Assembly: GCA_039566865.1 (NCBI GenBank)
Contig: CM076951.1
Span: forward strand, 18,485,484-18,549,483
Origin: Aurelia coerulea
Taxonomy: Eukaryota; Cnidaria; Scyphozoa; Semaeostomeae; Ulmaridae
Direction: 5' to 3'
Length of the DNA: 64,000 nt
In this document: positions 45,718 to 58,341 of the stretch, in pieces
Layout: every line of letters starts with the position of its first letter
How positions within the stretch are numbered: the first letter of the stretch is position 1
Made by a program: the position numbers and the translations under genes
The notes under the pieces: model-generated
What the model was told of the DNA's origin: nothing
The model's input: only the letters and a program-made list of their open reading frames with translations
The model's database searches: none

Positions 45718-46599
45718 TACTTGCTATCAGGAGGGCATACCCATCAGAGGATGGAAACTATATGGGATTCAAAAGATCATAAATTCAACTCATGTCTGAT
45801 AATTCGTTTTTTGTTTTGTTATCCCAGTTTTGTTATTTTGTTTTGTTGTTTTGTTTATGCTGTACACCGGTTGTCTGAAAAAATATTTGAGGTGTTTCCC
45901 AATATATTAGGCCAAGCAAATTGTACAAATTTCCCTATATTGTATGGCAATCTGTAACCTTACCTGATAAAAGATTATTGAACAAAAAGTCCATTGTACA
46001 ATAAACGAACAGAATACTAAATGAATCTTATTTGAGCTTTAAAATTGCAGTGGCACTAAAACATTTGAACAACCATGGTAAAAACTTTCACTTCATTTAA
46101 AATTTGTTTGAAAGAATACTTCTCATAAAAATTTATTTCATCTAAATAAATTTTAAAAAGTATAGCTCAATGTAATCTCTCGGAAGAGAAATTGTGAAAA
46201 TGTGGATTTAACAATTTGCATGGTTTTCCTTGGTCCAAAAGTTAGCAAACACCTCAACCCTTTTTGGAAGACCCAGTACACCACAACGTAGTACTGTTTC
46301 AATACATACAAATCTTTGCCTCATTCGTGACAATTTTTTTCTCCAACAGATGAAAGCCTGTTTCAATTGAGAGCAATGATTGAAAGTGTAACTGTTGTTT
46401 GATTGCCTGGTACAATGTGTTAAACTACATGAATTCACAGCTAATAACCAGAAAATGTTTCCTTTCAATCATTCCATTTTGACAAATCTTGTTTTGACTA
46501 ATTCGCTTGTTGGGGGTGGGTTTTTCAGTCCAATGTAGGGAGAAATCAGCTTTGGATGGCCCTCAGGAAATATGACTCTTCTATTGGATTTCCCTTTTT
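45718..46599. other. No gene seen
   Basis: 3' flank of the ballast-domain gene and the end of the minus-strand gene. The open frame 46208-46468 (minus) has no recognisable content. Confidence 0.4.
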
Positions 46600-47993
46600 T
46601 CAACCTCCCGTAGTTTTGAGATCATTGATCATTGCCATGAGATCAGAGAAATATTGGTATGATTTCAATGTCTTGACTCTTTCGGCATGCCATCTCTTCG
46701 TTCTTTTGCTATATTTTCTAGCATAAATAAGTTGCCCATCCTTGTTAACTGCCTGTTCTCTGTCAGCATGTACATTGTGATCAATGACTGCCAGTAAAGT
46801 TCTGACAATAAAGGAATCGTATCTGAAATGAATTAAAATTGGGTTTAAAGCAACAAACAATGTTACACTTATTACATTTATCACCCTTTCAGGTGCAAAT
46901 GATCTTGAATGTTCTCTTTGCCCACTGATCAAACACCAAATTAAGTTTTTTATCAGTCACTAAACAAAGTGTGTTTAATGTGTTTGATCTTAAGGTTTTA
47001 GTTTCAGTTCCAGTTCTTCCCCCCATCAAAGTACTGCACTTTACAATTTCTGGGAATTTGATTCATTTTTTTCAGAAATTCTCTGGCATTGGGGTCAAAT
47101 TTTTACCAGAAATTCTGCGAATGCTCAGACTGGGATAAAAACAGTCTCGTACACCCCTATATGATCCATGAGTGAAGTGCCCCCTGGGTTCTGCCACTTT
47201 CCATTAATGTGTAATGCTATTATCCAGGATTTGTTCTTCCCAAAGTACTACTTATTTCTGTTCTCTCCTAAAAAAGGATATATTCTCACAAATATTCCAC
47301 TTTTTAATCAAACTGAATTAGGGAAATTGTTCCCTATTGCAGGCAAATGAGGCCCTATTAGGGGGGGTGTCATTATTTCATATTGAAATCTTGCCGTTAT
47401 TTCATATTTCAAAATTACCAAACCGAATATTTCAAAATAATCAAATGTGCCATTCCTCCTCCCAAATTAGAAAATACATTTGTTGCTTCCTTTGATATCA
47501 AATAAGAATATATTTGCTACTTGCTCTGGGGAAAAGTTGCGTGGGTAGATATATAAATTTCTTGCCAGGATAGGTTGAGTGGGTAGATATATAAATGAAG
47601 GGGTCTGGAAACGTTTTTGAGGACGCACGCTCTACTGTGGCTTTGGATACTTCTAAATATCCCATGTTAGAATGCTAAAATAGACTATTTGACCATTTTG
47701 TAACAGTTTCTTATTAACTAAACATCCTCAGAAAATATTTTGAGCAAACATCACTTTCTTTGACTTAGAATTAATATCCTCCTCCTATCTTTACCAGATC
47801 CAAATTAGAAAACGAAATGACAATTTTGGCGAATCTTTGCATAATCATCTCTTTTTTAAAGAATTTTGGGGACAATCTTTTTTGACAGAACGCCACTGTA
47901 CTCGATGAATAGAAAAGGATACATCATTTGAATCAGTCCACGTCACATTTTGCTTAATGCGTAGTTGTTTATAATCATTTGTTTTTTCGATTG

Positions 47994-50900
47994 TCAATAG
48001 TATAGATAGTCAGACTGGTATTTTCTCTTGCTTCTCCTGCGCCGTGATTCCGTGGCAGTGACATTTCGCTCATCTGCGGTCGTGGTTTCTTCAGTTTGAC
48101 AATCATCATCATGTAATTCTTCTGTTTCCTCTACTAATGTCATTGTGTCCCCTAAATCCAAACAAACCACCAACATACGCTCATAGCAACCCTCTGACAA
48201 GACTATCTCTTTGTCACCTATTTTGAAGTTTCCATCTTCCAAGAAAGCGATTATTTTTTCCAACTCTAGGTTTGCCCTTTCGACTGGATAGAAATTTAAC
48301 GTTAAAAAAGGATCCTGGCAGAATACTGTTACTGCAATAACCAAGTCCTTGGCTGAAATATCTTTCTCGTTTCTCACAAGGAGAAATTCTGATGTATCTT
48401 CTGCTCTGGCAGGGATGGAAGATCTCTTTGCCACCCCTAAACATCTTTTCTTGTGCAGGATATCCTCCGTATGTGAAGACGTCACAAGATTTTTGTCACC
48501 TTTTGCAATAAGCAAATTGGAAAAATCCAAGGGCTGTGGAGCATCTGGTCTTAGCGCGTAGCAATTTAACGGCAAAGTACCTGGTTTATCCTTGGTCGAC
48601 AAATTCCTTACCGTTAATTGTCTTACACTTTGACCATGTTCAGCCCTCCAGATCCTCATTTCGTCGAGCTGAGATTTGGTAATAGTAGTGTTTCTTGGAG
48701 GCTTTCGTAGCTTTGGAAGTTGTACCTGAATCAGATTACTCTCTGGCTTCGAATAGTAATGCCTCTCACTTGTGAAATAATTGAAAGAGCAGCTTGTTGA
48801 ATACTTAAGTCTCTCTCTAAGGCATGCTAGAAAACGATAGCAGAATTGAAGCATCAAGGGCATGTCATTTCCTTCCCGCATTTCGGAAAAAAAGTTCTCA
48901 ACATATAGCGTTGTTAGCGAGCTCACTTTCATGCTTTCTTCATATCTGCTGCAAATTTCAATGACGTGCTCGCGGACACCATGCAACGATGTAAGTATCC
49001 TAAGAACATCTTTGGAAGTTTGATTTGAATTTACACCATCGGGTCCTTGAAGGTTGCGAGTCTCCTTTGTAAAATTACGAACCTCTGTCACACACTTGAT
49101 CAAGAAATCGTTGATACTTTGCAAGTGTGCAACAGAATCTTCCAACGTAATTTCAACCCTAGGCCTCCCACGTCTGTGAACAGCAAATGTTGTAAGAAGT
49201 AGCTCTAACTTTTCAAGGTAATGAACAAGCCCATGTGACTTTACCACCATTTTCACCATTTTCGCCGCAGTATCGCACACAAACACGGTTTTAAGTTCTG
49301 TGCATAGAGCTGTTGGCTGATGAAACTTTCCAGCTGTACCATCGCTGACTCCTTCCTTTCCTAGTTTGCCACTGATTATATCAACCGATTTGTCAAACAA
49401 AGACATCTTGCGCACAACTTTTGCTTTGACATCAGAAAAGATCAGATCATTCCCACATATTGCAACATCATGGACTGAGTGGCAATCTGGACTTCCATTG
49501 CCGATTAACATTACAACTCGAGCATTACCAGAAAGCATTTCCTGGTAGTTAAAGGAAAGTATCCCACCACTTTCTGGATGTGCAGAGGCCACATAGATTG
49601 TGCCATTATCATATGCCATTCCAAACACACTAGCAAGTCCACGAATCCTACCAATCACTGAACCTTTAATCGAGACACCATTTGCAACAAGCTTCAAAGC
49701 CAAAACACTATTTGTTGCAATATCACTGATCAGCAAAACATCATCCTCACAAAACAGCAATGCAGCTGGCTGTTTAATATCTTCATCTAATTGAACTGTT
49801 TTCATCTTCGTGCCTTTAGATACATTTTCACTTGCATGTCTAGAGGATTGATTGCTACCTTCTTCTATGCTCTTATCACATTGATCCTGCTTGATGATCC
49901 AATTTTCCAGAATAAGAGCAAGTTCTTTTTTCTTCATTTTGCTATGTCCAACAGGCAAGTGGTTTAAATCTTTAAGCACTTTTCTCGTTTCTTTTGCTGT
50001 TAATTTAGCAGGGTCAAAAATTGTTTTACCAGTAATGTCCACAAAGGATATCCACCCTTTACCGTGCTCAGCTACGTAGACAATACCACCTTTAAATTCA
50101 ACACCTAGAGGCTTTGACAATGATGAAGTAACCTCAGTAACATCAACAGGATAATGAAGCCTAGCCATAAAAACTTTCCCTTGAGAAGAATCTGTTATCA
50201 GTATAGACCCATGAGGCCCAGTGCAAATGCCGGTTGGGCTTGAGATGGTTCCTTTCTTGTTTCCATCATAAAGTTGATACTTTTCTGGAATCAGAGTATT
50301 GGTTATGTGTTGGGCCTTTCTCGTGATTAAAGTTCTTACTTCATTGCTAGAGATTTCGAGCATAGATTCAACATCCATCCTATCACGGTTTCTACATGCT
50401 GCAATTGTAAGATGCTTCCTTAACAGATCCTTGACATCAGTATCATTTCGTAGTGCTCGTAATTGAACACGGTTGATCCTTGTGCCCTCAACAATCAAAT
50501 ACCAGTTACTGAAGTGTCTGGATATTCTTTTGGCCACATGTACAGGGTCTGGAAAGCAGTTCACAAGTTGCAAGAAGTCACCAAGTTCTCCTGAATTCTT
50601 TTGTTGCATGAATTGTTCTTGGGCCCCACTATTTTTGCTCTCCGAGTCCATGGAAGTTGCAATCACTGCTAATCTAATGCATTTCTTCTTCATATTTATG
50701 CATTGTTTACAAGCTCTCAAGGCTGACTGGATAAACATTTGCCCATCTGCCTTGCATGCACCACACACTTCTTTCAAATTTAGACACTCTTCACACAATG
50801 AAATGCATTTCAAATTTGGCTCAAGGACAGCTGATTTATCGTTGACAATGCTCATTTTCACATGTTCCTGGCAGGTTTGAATATTATCAATTCCAACACA

Positions 50901-51593
50901 CAACTCTTTACCAGCATCATAACTATCTAATTTTGCAGGATTGTAATAAACTCCAACTGGAAGGCTTAATTTCCCATCCAGTGTTGAAATACAAGCACTC
51001 TCAGCTTCTTTAATAAATGTGTCCTTCAGGTGTTCTGGATTAGGACTGGGATTTTCATTCACATACTTGTAATCTATCTTCTCACTTGTTCCAATTATTA
51101 AGCCCTGGCGAGTGTCAACTTGCATTCCAGGTTTAATCGCCATTCCATCTTTCTTTAAACAAACAGGGATCACCTTGACAGAATCATTATCAACCAAACA
51201 TTCAACAGAACTGCATTGTTCACATATTTCTAGAAAACTAAGCAGAAGATTCTTATGAATCCCACTAGATGTCACATAGCCAGTATTTTTCCCTCTTGTA
51301 GTTTTACTGGGCAAGGGCCAATTTCAAGTTGTCCAATCAAATTCTTTTCTCCCTCCTTTGCCTGTTCCCAGGAAGCCAGGGCCACGTAGTAGGTTCATTA
51401 CTTTCTGATGACCATGATATTCAAGTGTTTCAACAAAGGATACAATGTCATCATCCCACTGAAAGTTTTCCTCTGGTGAAGAAATTTGGTCAGCAAATGT
51501 CAATGCGTTCTTCAAGAAGATATAGAAAATGCTGTCTCGGGGCAAGTTTCCACTGTCCAGGAAATTTTGAAGTTTTTGAGCAACAGGATCCAT
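47994..51593 (-). CDS. NHL-repeat beta-propeller protein with SAP-like motif, one in-frame TGA
   Basis: A single 1,199-codon frame from ATG 51593 to TAG at 47994, interrupted only by TGA at 51324-51326 (after KEFDWTT); the next 1,100 codons are open. The N-terminal region has a cysteine cluster (CEECLNLKEVCGACKADG, ACKQCINMKKKC), possibly zinc-binding. At least five NHL-type blades follow, for example SPTGICTGPHGSILITDSSQ, YVAEHGKGWISFVDI, GLASVFGMAYDNGTIYVAS and HQPTALCTELKTVFVCDTAA. A SAP-like stretch (LTAKETRKVLKDLNHLPVG) lies between blades. The C-terminal part has SSLTTLYVENFFSEMREG and a basic tail (ESRRRRSKRKYQ). NHL propellers bind protein or RNA; the role here is unknown. It lies inside the span of the transposase-like gene on the same strand. 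Similar proteins seem to be multi-copy in cnidarians (recollection). Confidence 0.75.
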
Positions 51594-51962
51594 AATTCTA
51601 AGGCAACTGAAAAGAAAATATTTTTTGTTAATTCCATAAATTCAACAAATATAATTTACAATTTGAGGAGACTCCAGGAATAAATAAAATGATTGAAACA
51701 AAGTAGGTAGCTTTTAATGGCAATATGTATATCCACCAAAAGAAAGAACATATACCAGTACCAGGCGGGCCTAATCAATCTGCACAAGCACATGAGCGCC
51801 GCTCACAACGCAAAATATTATTGCACACTAATTGCTGTTACTATCCCCCTTTACCTTAATGAGAGTGATTTGATTGCAGGTAAATTTTTCCCAATCATTT
51901 GCTTGCAGCCACAGAATATTTTCAATCAGGCCTGGTACCAGGTACATTGTATATTATGATAT

Positions 51963-52189
51963 CTATAGCAGTACTTGCCTTTCACCCTTCCGAAAGTCAC
52001 TCTGGAACGGATGCTTTTTGAAATTATCTGAATCATAAGATGCCTCAGAAAATGAATCACTGCAATCATCTGTCTCTGTAATGTGTGAATCATCTGAATC
52101 AGACATAACAGTTGGGCTGACATGAATGTAATCAGACTCTGTTGTCTCGTCATATTCATCCTCAACTTCAACACCTCCTTCCTCAATGT
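51963..52189 (-). CDS. Acidic exon upstream of the NHL gene
   Basis: Starts after an AATTTTTACAG acceptor at 52189 with DIEEGGVEVEDEYDETTESD and stays open to about 51963. Very acidic and Ser-rich. The donor is unclear. A second acidic segment at 54125-54034 (YYGPERPTNDDSDSDS, donor GTAAGT) is similar in character. They may be 5' exons of the NHL gene or part of the transposase-like gene; phases do not settle it. Confidence 0.35.
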
Positions 52190-52945
52190 CTGTAAAAATT
52201 CTAAATGGCAAAATTCCAAAAATAAGTGATTTTGGAGTACAAATAGTTAATACTCGATTTTTGAGAATAGTATAGTATTTCTATTTTGCATAGCAAAAAG
52301 TAAATTGAATGTGACTGATTTGTCACAGCTCAGATCACAGCTCAGATCACAGCTGGGCAGTTGTCCATACATAACTTTTTGTATGCATCATTTTCGTTTG
52401 AAGGAGACACCAGTCTCCTGTATAATGCCAATCCTGTATTGCCACATTTCAGCTTGCATCCTATTGTTGGGCTATTTTTTTATCAATTTTGCATTGCAAA
52501 CATAAGAAAACTCACATGATAAACCAACTATTCAAAGCAGTCAAACAAACTTCTAACATGATTGATCTCAGATGTATCGGCATTGGTGAGCAAATTCTTA
52601 CATTAAATGCATAAAAATAATGAATTACTTGGTGTTGAAGGACATCTAAACTGGTACATGGCTTGACTAATTTATATTCCTATTGTTACTCTAAGATTTC
52701 AAACAAAGGAAAAAGCAGAAATTGGCATAATTTGATGTCTTGTAATTGAATCAAAAATATTGCTCTCTACAGTATAAAGTCTACAACAACACTCTGTAAA
52801 TATCAGGGGGGCAAAACCTTGAAGAGAAACAACACTAAAATTCCTCAATATTTGTTACCAGCAATATGCCCGAATGAAGAAAAATTTAGCACCCTGCATG
52901 GAACAAAGATGGAGCAAAATGGCTAGTGTTGTTGTACTTCTCATA

Positions 52946-53366
52946 CAGTAAAAACCCGCACATAAGAACCTAGGATTTTGAACTCAGCCTGTTTAGGTTC
53001 TTATCCAATGAGGCACATCCAGCAATCAGGGTGTAGGTTCTTAACACGGGGGGGGGGGGAATATGCGAATTTTAATCTGAGGGAAATTTATTTACATTTT
53101 TGGCCCTATCCACTTCAACCCAAGATTACCCAGTTTACCCCTGCAGGCCCTGCCTATCACAGTTCTGTAAGTAATGTTTTGGAGTCCATGAAGGAGGTTG
53201 ATTGGCAAAAAGTTGCATTTATTTCCCAATGAATGAATGAAACGCTTTATTAAGAATCTAGTTAAGATATCAGCCTGAAACGTTTCTTATTCATAGGGCA
53301 CAAACTTTATTATTTCAGGCTGTAGGTTCTTAATAGATGAAGGTTCTTATGGGCGGCTTTTTACTG
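52946..53366. mobile_element. 421-bp MITE (CAGTAAAAACCCGC ends)
   Basis: CAGTAAAAACCCGCACATAA with AGAACCTA at the left, mirrored by AGGTTCTTATGGGCGGCTTT and TTACTG at the right, TA on both sides (52944-52945, 53367-53368). Same family as 27539-27961. A G run lies at about 53049-53058. Confidence 0.8.
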
Positions 53367-55133
53367 TACTGATACTTCTCACAAATAGTTCTTAAGATTT
53401 TGGCCATCTTAGTGCCAACAAATTTGGAGCATAGCCTCCAAATCTTTAACTCAGCGTAAAAAGGTGGGTGTAAAATTCTGTGATCTATTTCTTCTGTTTG
53501 AGTGGCTTGAAACAAACTTTAGTTACTTATCTTTAATTCTATCGTTGGACATTTCAGAAGTTCTGAATATTTTTCAAAATTTCAGCGTATGATACATTTG
53601 AACTCATTTGAGCGTGTGACATCATCAAATTTCTAACTCTTAAACCAGAAGAGTAACAGACTTTAGCTTGATACCATATTGTAGACATCCATAAACTATG
53701 GTTTTCTTCGAAATTATTTCATGTTGCTTCAAACAGTTTAGAAATTACAATGGGCTTAAGTTTTTTTGAAAAATTTTCTTAAATTATTGAAAAAGTAGAG
53801 AAACACTCTTATTTTGAAAATATTGAAGATTGCAGAAAAGTCCAATGGTAGAATTCTAGAGAAAAAGCTAAAGTTTCTTGGAAGTCATTCAGTTCAAAGC
53901 AATAAGTAACTGAATTTTACACCAGCCTTTTCAAAGATTTGAAACCTAAGCTCAAATTTGGCAGCTTATTACAAAATATGACAGCATTAACAAATGTCTA
54001 CATCAGTCAAGTTATCTCAGTCCAACAACTTACTCAATGTCCTCTGCAACACCACAGCTTGCCAACGAATCACTGTCTGAGTCATCATTGGTTGGTCTTT
54101 CTGGCCCATAATAGCTACTTGATTGCTGAAATTCACACAGAAACGTTTAAATTTTTGTTTGCAAATTCTTCTAGTAATTGATGTTTTATTGCTTTTTCAA
54201 TACAATGTACAGTAGATCAATAGTATCCGCATCAATTATAGCTTTACATACTGTACAGCACAGAATCTTTTGCCTATCTTTGATGTCTTGTTTATATCTA
54301 CCTGAAGCGGACATAATATGGTAAACTGTTCAGCCATTTCTTGTCAAGAATCACTGGACGCAATGCTATCATTGATTTGGAGTTCCTTGACAGTGGAATT
54401 TTGGGATCATCTGACGTTAGTGGTCCATGCTTACAAGCTCCCGAAGCCCAGGAATGCTCTCCATCCATATGGTGAAGAACACCAATCCAAGTTTCCTGAA
54501 AATTAAAACATTTCAAGTTTTGTAATAATAAAGCACCTGATCTAAGTCATTAAAAACAAACATAACGAGACTAATTATGCTTTGTTTGCTTTACTGTATT
54601 TCTTGATAACAAAAGAAGAGTATCTGGCTAAAGCTGCGCTGCAAGTTGTACATTGATTTTGGTAAACTACCTTCACCGAGCAAATTTACTGTATGATTCA
54701 CTTTTAAGGCAGTGAGTCATGTTAAACACAGTCTGCATCAAATCTTCTTATACCAAGACATAGGAACCTGCTGACTCATGGTTTTAGATGGCACATCTCA
54801 TCGGCTGGTTCATGTCTGATAAAATTGATCACATTCAACACTTTGTGCTACAGGGCCTTTTTGTTCTCCAAGAGTGACTGATCTTTTCCACATGGGTCAC
54901 ATGATACACAGCAGAGCAGGTCCACTGTATTTATCATGACTCAATGCCTCTGAAAGACCTCAAATGTTGTATACTGCAGTTACTGTACCTTCAAAAGTAT
55001 CTCATCTTGTATATAGTTAACTGACCTTCATTTCAGTAGCGTCGCCATCACAAACTTCACAACAATGCCAAAAATGGTTCACAATTTGGTCTATCCATGG
55101 CTTCATGTCTTCGCAACCCTTGACCTTTGCAAT

Positions 55134-56639
55134 CTGACAAGCAAATATGCAAACAAATTCATTTTGGAAGAACATCATAGCAAATTAAATTACATGCAGA
55201 GGATCACATGCTGTAGTATGCCGCATGAAATTTGTTTTCAAGAAAATAGAAAAAAGTGCTAACCAGAAAAGTTATTGTTTGACAATTAGCAAACATTTTT
55301 CTTAACCCTAAAGAAATTTTGCTGCAAGTAAAATGATGACTGTAGGAACAGCTACAAAAGAAGCATAACTTTATTTCTATTGACAGACATTGGGTGTGTG
55401 TTTATACTGTGTTATCATTTCGCTATATTTGTTGGTATGTGAGAAAAATTGTGCAGTCATAACATGTTCATTGGCAACTGGCAAGCAGAAGGAGGCTTGC
55501 GAGAAAGTTTAGTCTGCCTTGAAATCAATGCTGTTTCTATGAAGAAACGAACCACAAATATTGTTCACAACATGACCTCATATTTGTATGAAATTCTATG
55601 CTCTTAGAAGTTTATCATTGTTGGCACACCGAAGGGGTTCTAAATATAGTGGGATCTTTGAAATATTCGTGGGAAATCTCAGGTTTCGAAATGAGGGAAC
55701 GATGTTAATTCAAGCACGAAGCCTTTTCAAACTCGTAGACTAATCAAATATGATTTGAGAGAAATCTAACCCTATTTTACGCCCAGAGGCCTAAAATTTG
55801 ACAAAAATCCCTTTGTTTTCAAGAAAAATCCATCAGAAATCCGTAAAATCCTGTCGTTTTGAAAAAATCTCGTACGATTTTTGCGATTGAGTGAAATACC
55901 CCTCAACTAAGAACTATGTCGTTCAAAAGATGCGTTTCCCTGACATTCCTGACCTCTATTCCAATAATGACTCCAAGAAGAGTATGTTCGCAATATCTTA
56001 CCTTGTGCATGCTCTAGTTTAACTTCTTAGCTTTATGCCAAACATCCAAGAAGTGCTTGAGTTCTTTTAAATTTGGCTGTGCATCTGTTGATAATACTTA
56101 TATGTATATTTCAGACTGGAAACACAAAACATTTGATAATGGTGTGAGAGAAAAAAGTGTTGTTTTGGGAAGTACAGTATATATGGTAGCAAAGCGATAA
56201 TGTTTCAGCTTATGATCGTCAATCATGGAGAGTTACATGTTAAGTTGCTGCAAATTTCATAGCAAGTTCAGTTTCAGGATTTATGCAAAGATTGATTTTT
56301 AAACATGAAATATTTTCAATTCATAAAGATATTTGTGTGTATGGTACTCCTTTTACCCTCTATTCAAATACCATTTTCAAATATCACTATCAATGTTTTT
56401 GCAACATGTCATTATTTTTGTCAAATATAAACAACTTTCTGGCTCACCCAGTACTTCATATGCCTACAGGACATGATTTGATTTAGACCCTGTTTACACC
56501 GTATCGGATCATTTTACACGAGCTGGAAGTGATGTGATACACTTCTGCTCTGCTACTTGTATCACTTTTGATCTGCTAGTAAATGGGGTCTTACAAAAAT
56601 GAGGAATTATTGATGCCAGCTAATCTTTAAGATCTCTGG
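55134..56639. other. Intronic stretch of the transposase-like gene
   Basis: No exon seen between the blocks at 55133 and 56640, although the family pattern would place one here. About 55830-55905 resembles the reverse complement of 5519-5590 (GAGGGGTATTTCACT), a dispersed repeat. Confidence 0.4.
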
Positions 56640-58341
56640 CCATTTTTATTATGCTTGTTGATGCATCTGTTGTCAGCTCAGCTATTCTAAGTTCAATCTC
56701 AATCTCTCTATCTTCAATCTCTCTCTCGATCTCAATCTCTTCAATCTCATTAAAATTTTCTTGAGACACTCTCTCTCCATCACTGTAGAATTCCCTCCTG
56801 TTTCCCTCTTATCCATCACTTCAACAACATCAACAATAAGATCTGAAAATTGACTCATCAAGATATATGTACCAAATCGAGCAGAATGACCCGGAGAATC
56901 ATTCCGACTATCACCACACAATACAGCTGCCTCATTCCCATATGCGTTTACCATGAGTTGGTGCATTTCCCTCCAGATTTTTGTTATGACAGGCTTAGCA
57001 CATGTCTTTTTAATTCTATAATAAGAGGCACAACTAACCAACTGTATGTGTGCTGCATTAAGCATCAGTTGCACTTTCTGGTAACTATTTCCAGATATCA
57101 GAATTGCTGCTGATAATGTTCTGCTATTGGCATAAATAACATTTCCTTTCTTCTTACAGAGTATTTCTAAAGATGCCCAGTTTACTTTCTCATGGCTATC
57201 ATCTAACTTGCAGGACCAAGAGACTTCACATACAGCTCCAATTTCCTTCACACAAAAATCACGAGGAGATCCACATTGTGCGCACCATTTCCCTTTAAGC
57301 TCAATAAGTTTTTCATGTGACACAATAACCTTCTTATCACAAACCATTTTCTTTTCAATGTAATTCATATTTTCAAAAATTGAATTAAAGTTTAACTCGC
57401 TAGGTACTTGCTCTGAGACTTCAGACTCCAAAATTTCAAACCCTCCTGATTTTAGCTTCTCGACTGGAGATATATCTGCAGAATCATTCATCCAACCTTC
57501 CTAATTTCATATTCTTCTGCGGTAAGTGTCAATTCATTTTCTCTTTCAGCTACTACTATTTTCTCCTCGTCTAAGGAAATCGTTCTTTCATCATCCGTGC
57601 TAAAATTTCCCTGGGCATTGGCATTTGTCATTCCATCACATCTGAACAAAAGAGAAAAATGAAGACTCCTCAGAAACAAATTACTGTGTGTCCTGTATCT
57701 TTGCACACAAAATAAATTTTGACTGTCAGGTAATATATTGACCAGTTTCTCACACTAATCACGCACACGGGTGGGTTGGGTTCCTGAATTTTCGTATTTC
57801 CTTGACTTTGCTTGAAATAGGTCTTGTTCCTTGCCCTGTCTGTGTCACTATTAAAAAAGGAACCCCCATGTTTTGAAAATTTGAGAAAAGGTTGTTGTCT
57901 GAAAAGAAGGTTTTGCAGTATTACTTACATAATATCAGGAATAAACGACTCCTCTTTGTATGGACTATCTGATTCAGAATTGCTGCAGTTTAAATTCATA
58001 TCTTTGATGACAGAGAGTATCCTGAAAAGGAAACAACACTTGATTTACTAAAATGCAATTTGACAGTTGAATACATTACACAATAGTAACAGCACAGTTG
58101 AGCTTACCAAAAACATTATTTGAAAATACTGTTATATATATTGATATATATTTGGAATTGTACGCATATCAGATAATAAATGTAACAAAAACTTTAGTAT
58201 GGAGCATATATGCATAGTTAATAGAAAAATCCCTGGTTAGGAAAGGCGGCAAACATCAAAGGTAATTCAAAGTCTGCAGGACCGATGTCGAAACAATCGT
58301 AAAACAGGGTCACGTGATCATGACCGTGCACACTCGATTTC

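Larger units (their letters stand above)
46600..58021 (-). pseudogene. Transposase-like gene, multi-exon, uncharacterised family
   Basis: Exon chain on minus. 58021-57929 (acidic, Ser-rich, donor GTAAGT) joins in phase to 57641-56640. That exon shifts frame near 57495, has VLCGDSRNDSPGHSARFGTY, loses frame in a GAGATT-type simple repeat at about 56690-56770, then reads IAELTTDASTSIIKMARDLK. Next are 55133-55026 (MKPWIDQIVNHFWHCCEVC) and 54495-54302 (TWIGVLHHMDGEHSW, WLNSLPYYVRFR). The last is 46827-46600 (YDSFIVRTLLAVIDHNVHAD, KSYQYFSDLMAM). The blocks follow the order of a multi-copy invertebrate family I regard as transposase-like. The first two motifs could be the two Asp of an RNase-H fold (inference). 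At least two frame lesions are present. The gap 54301-46828 contains the NHL gene. Confidence 0.6.

Noticed and set aside
47168..47350. 60-codon plus-strand frame
   Set aside because: No acceptor/donor pair, no domain, in AT-rich flank.
49366..50880. Plus-strand frames at 48349-50880
   Set aside because: Antisense shadows of the NHL gene.
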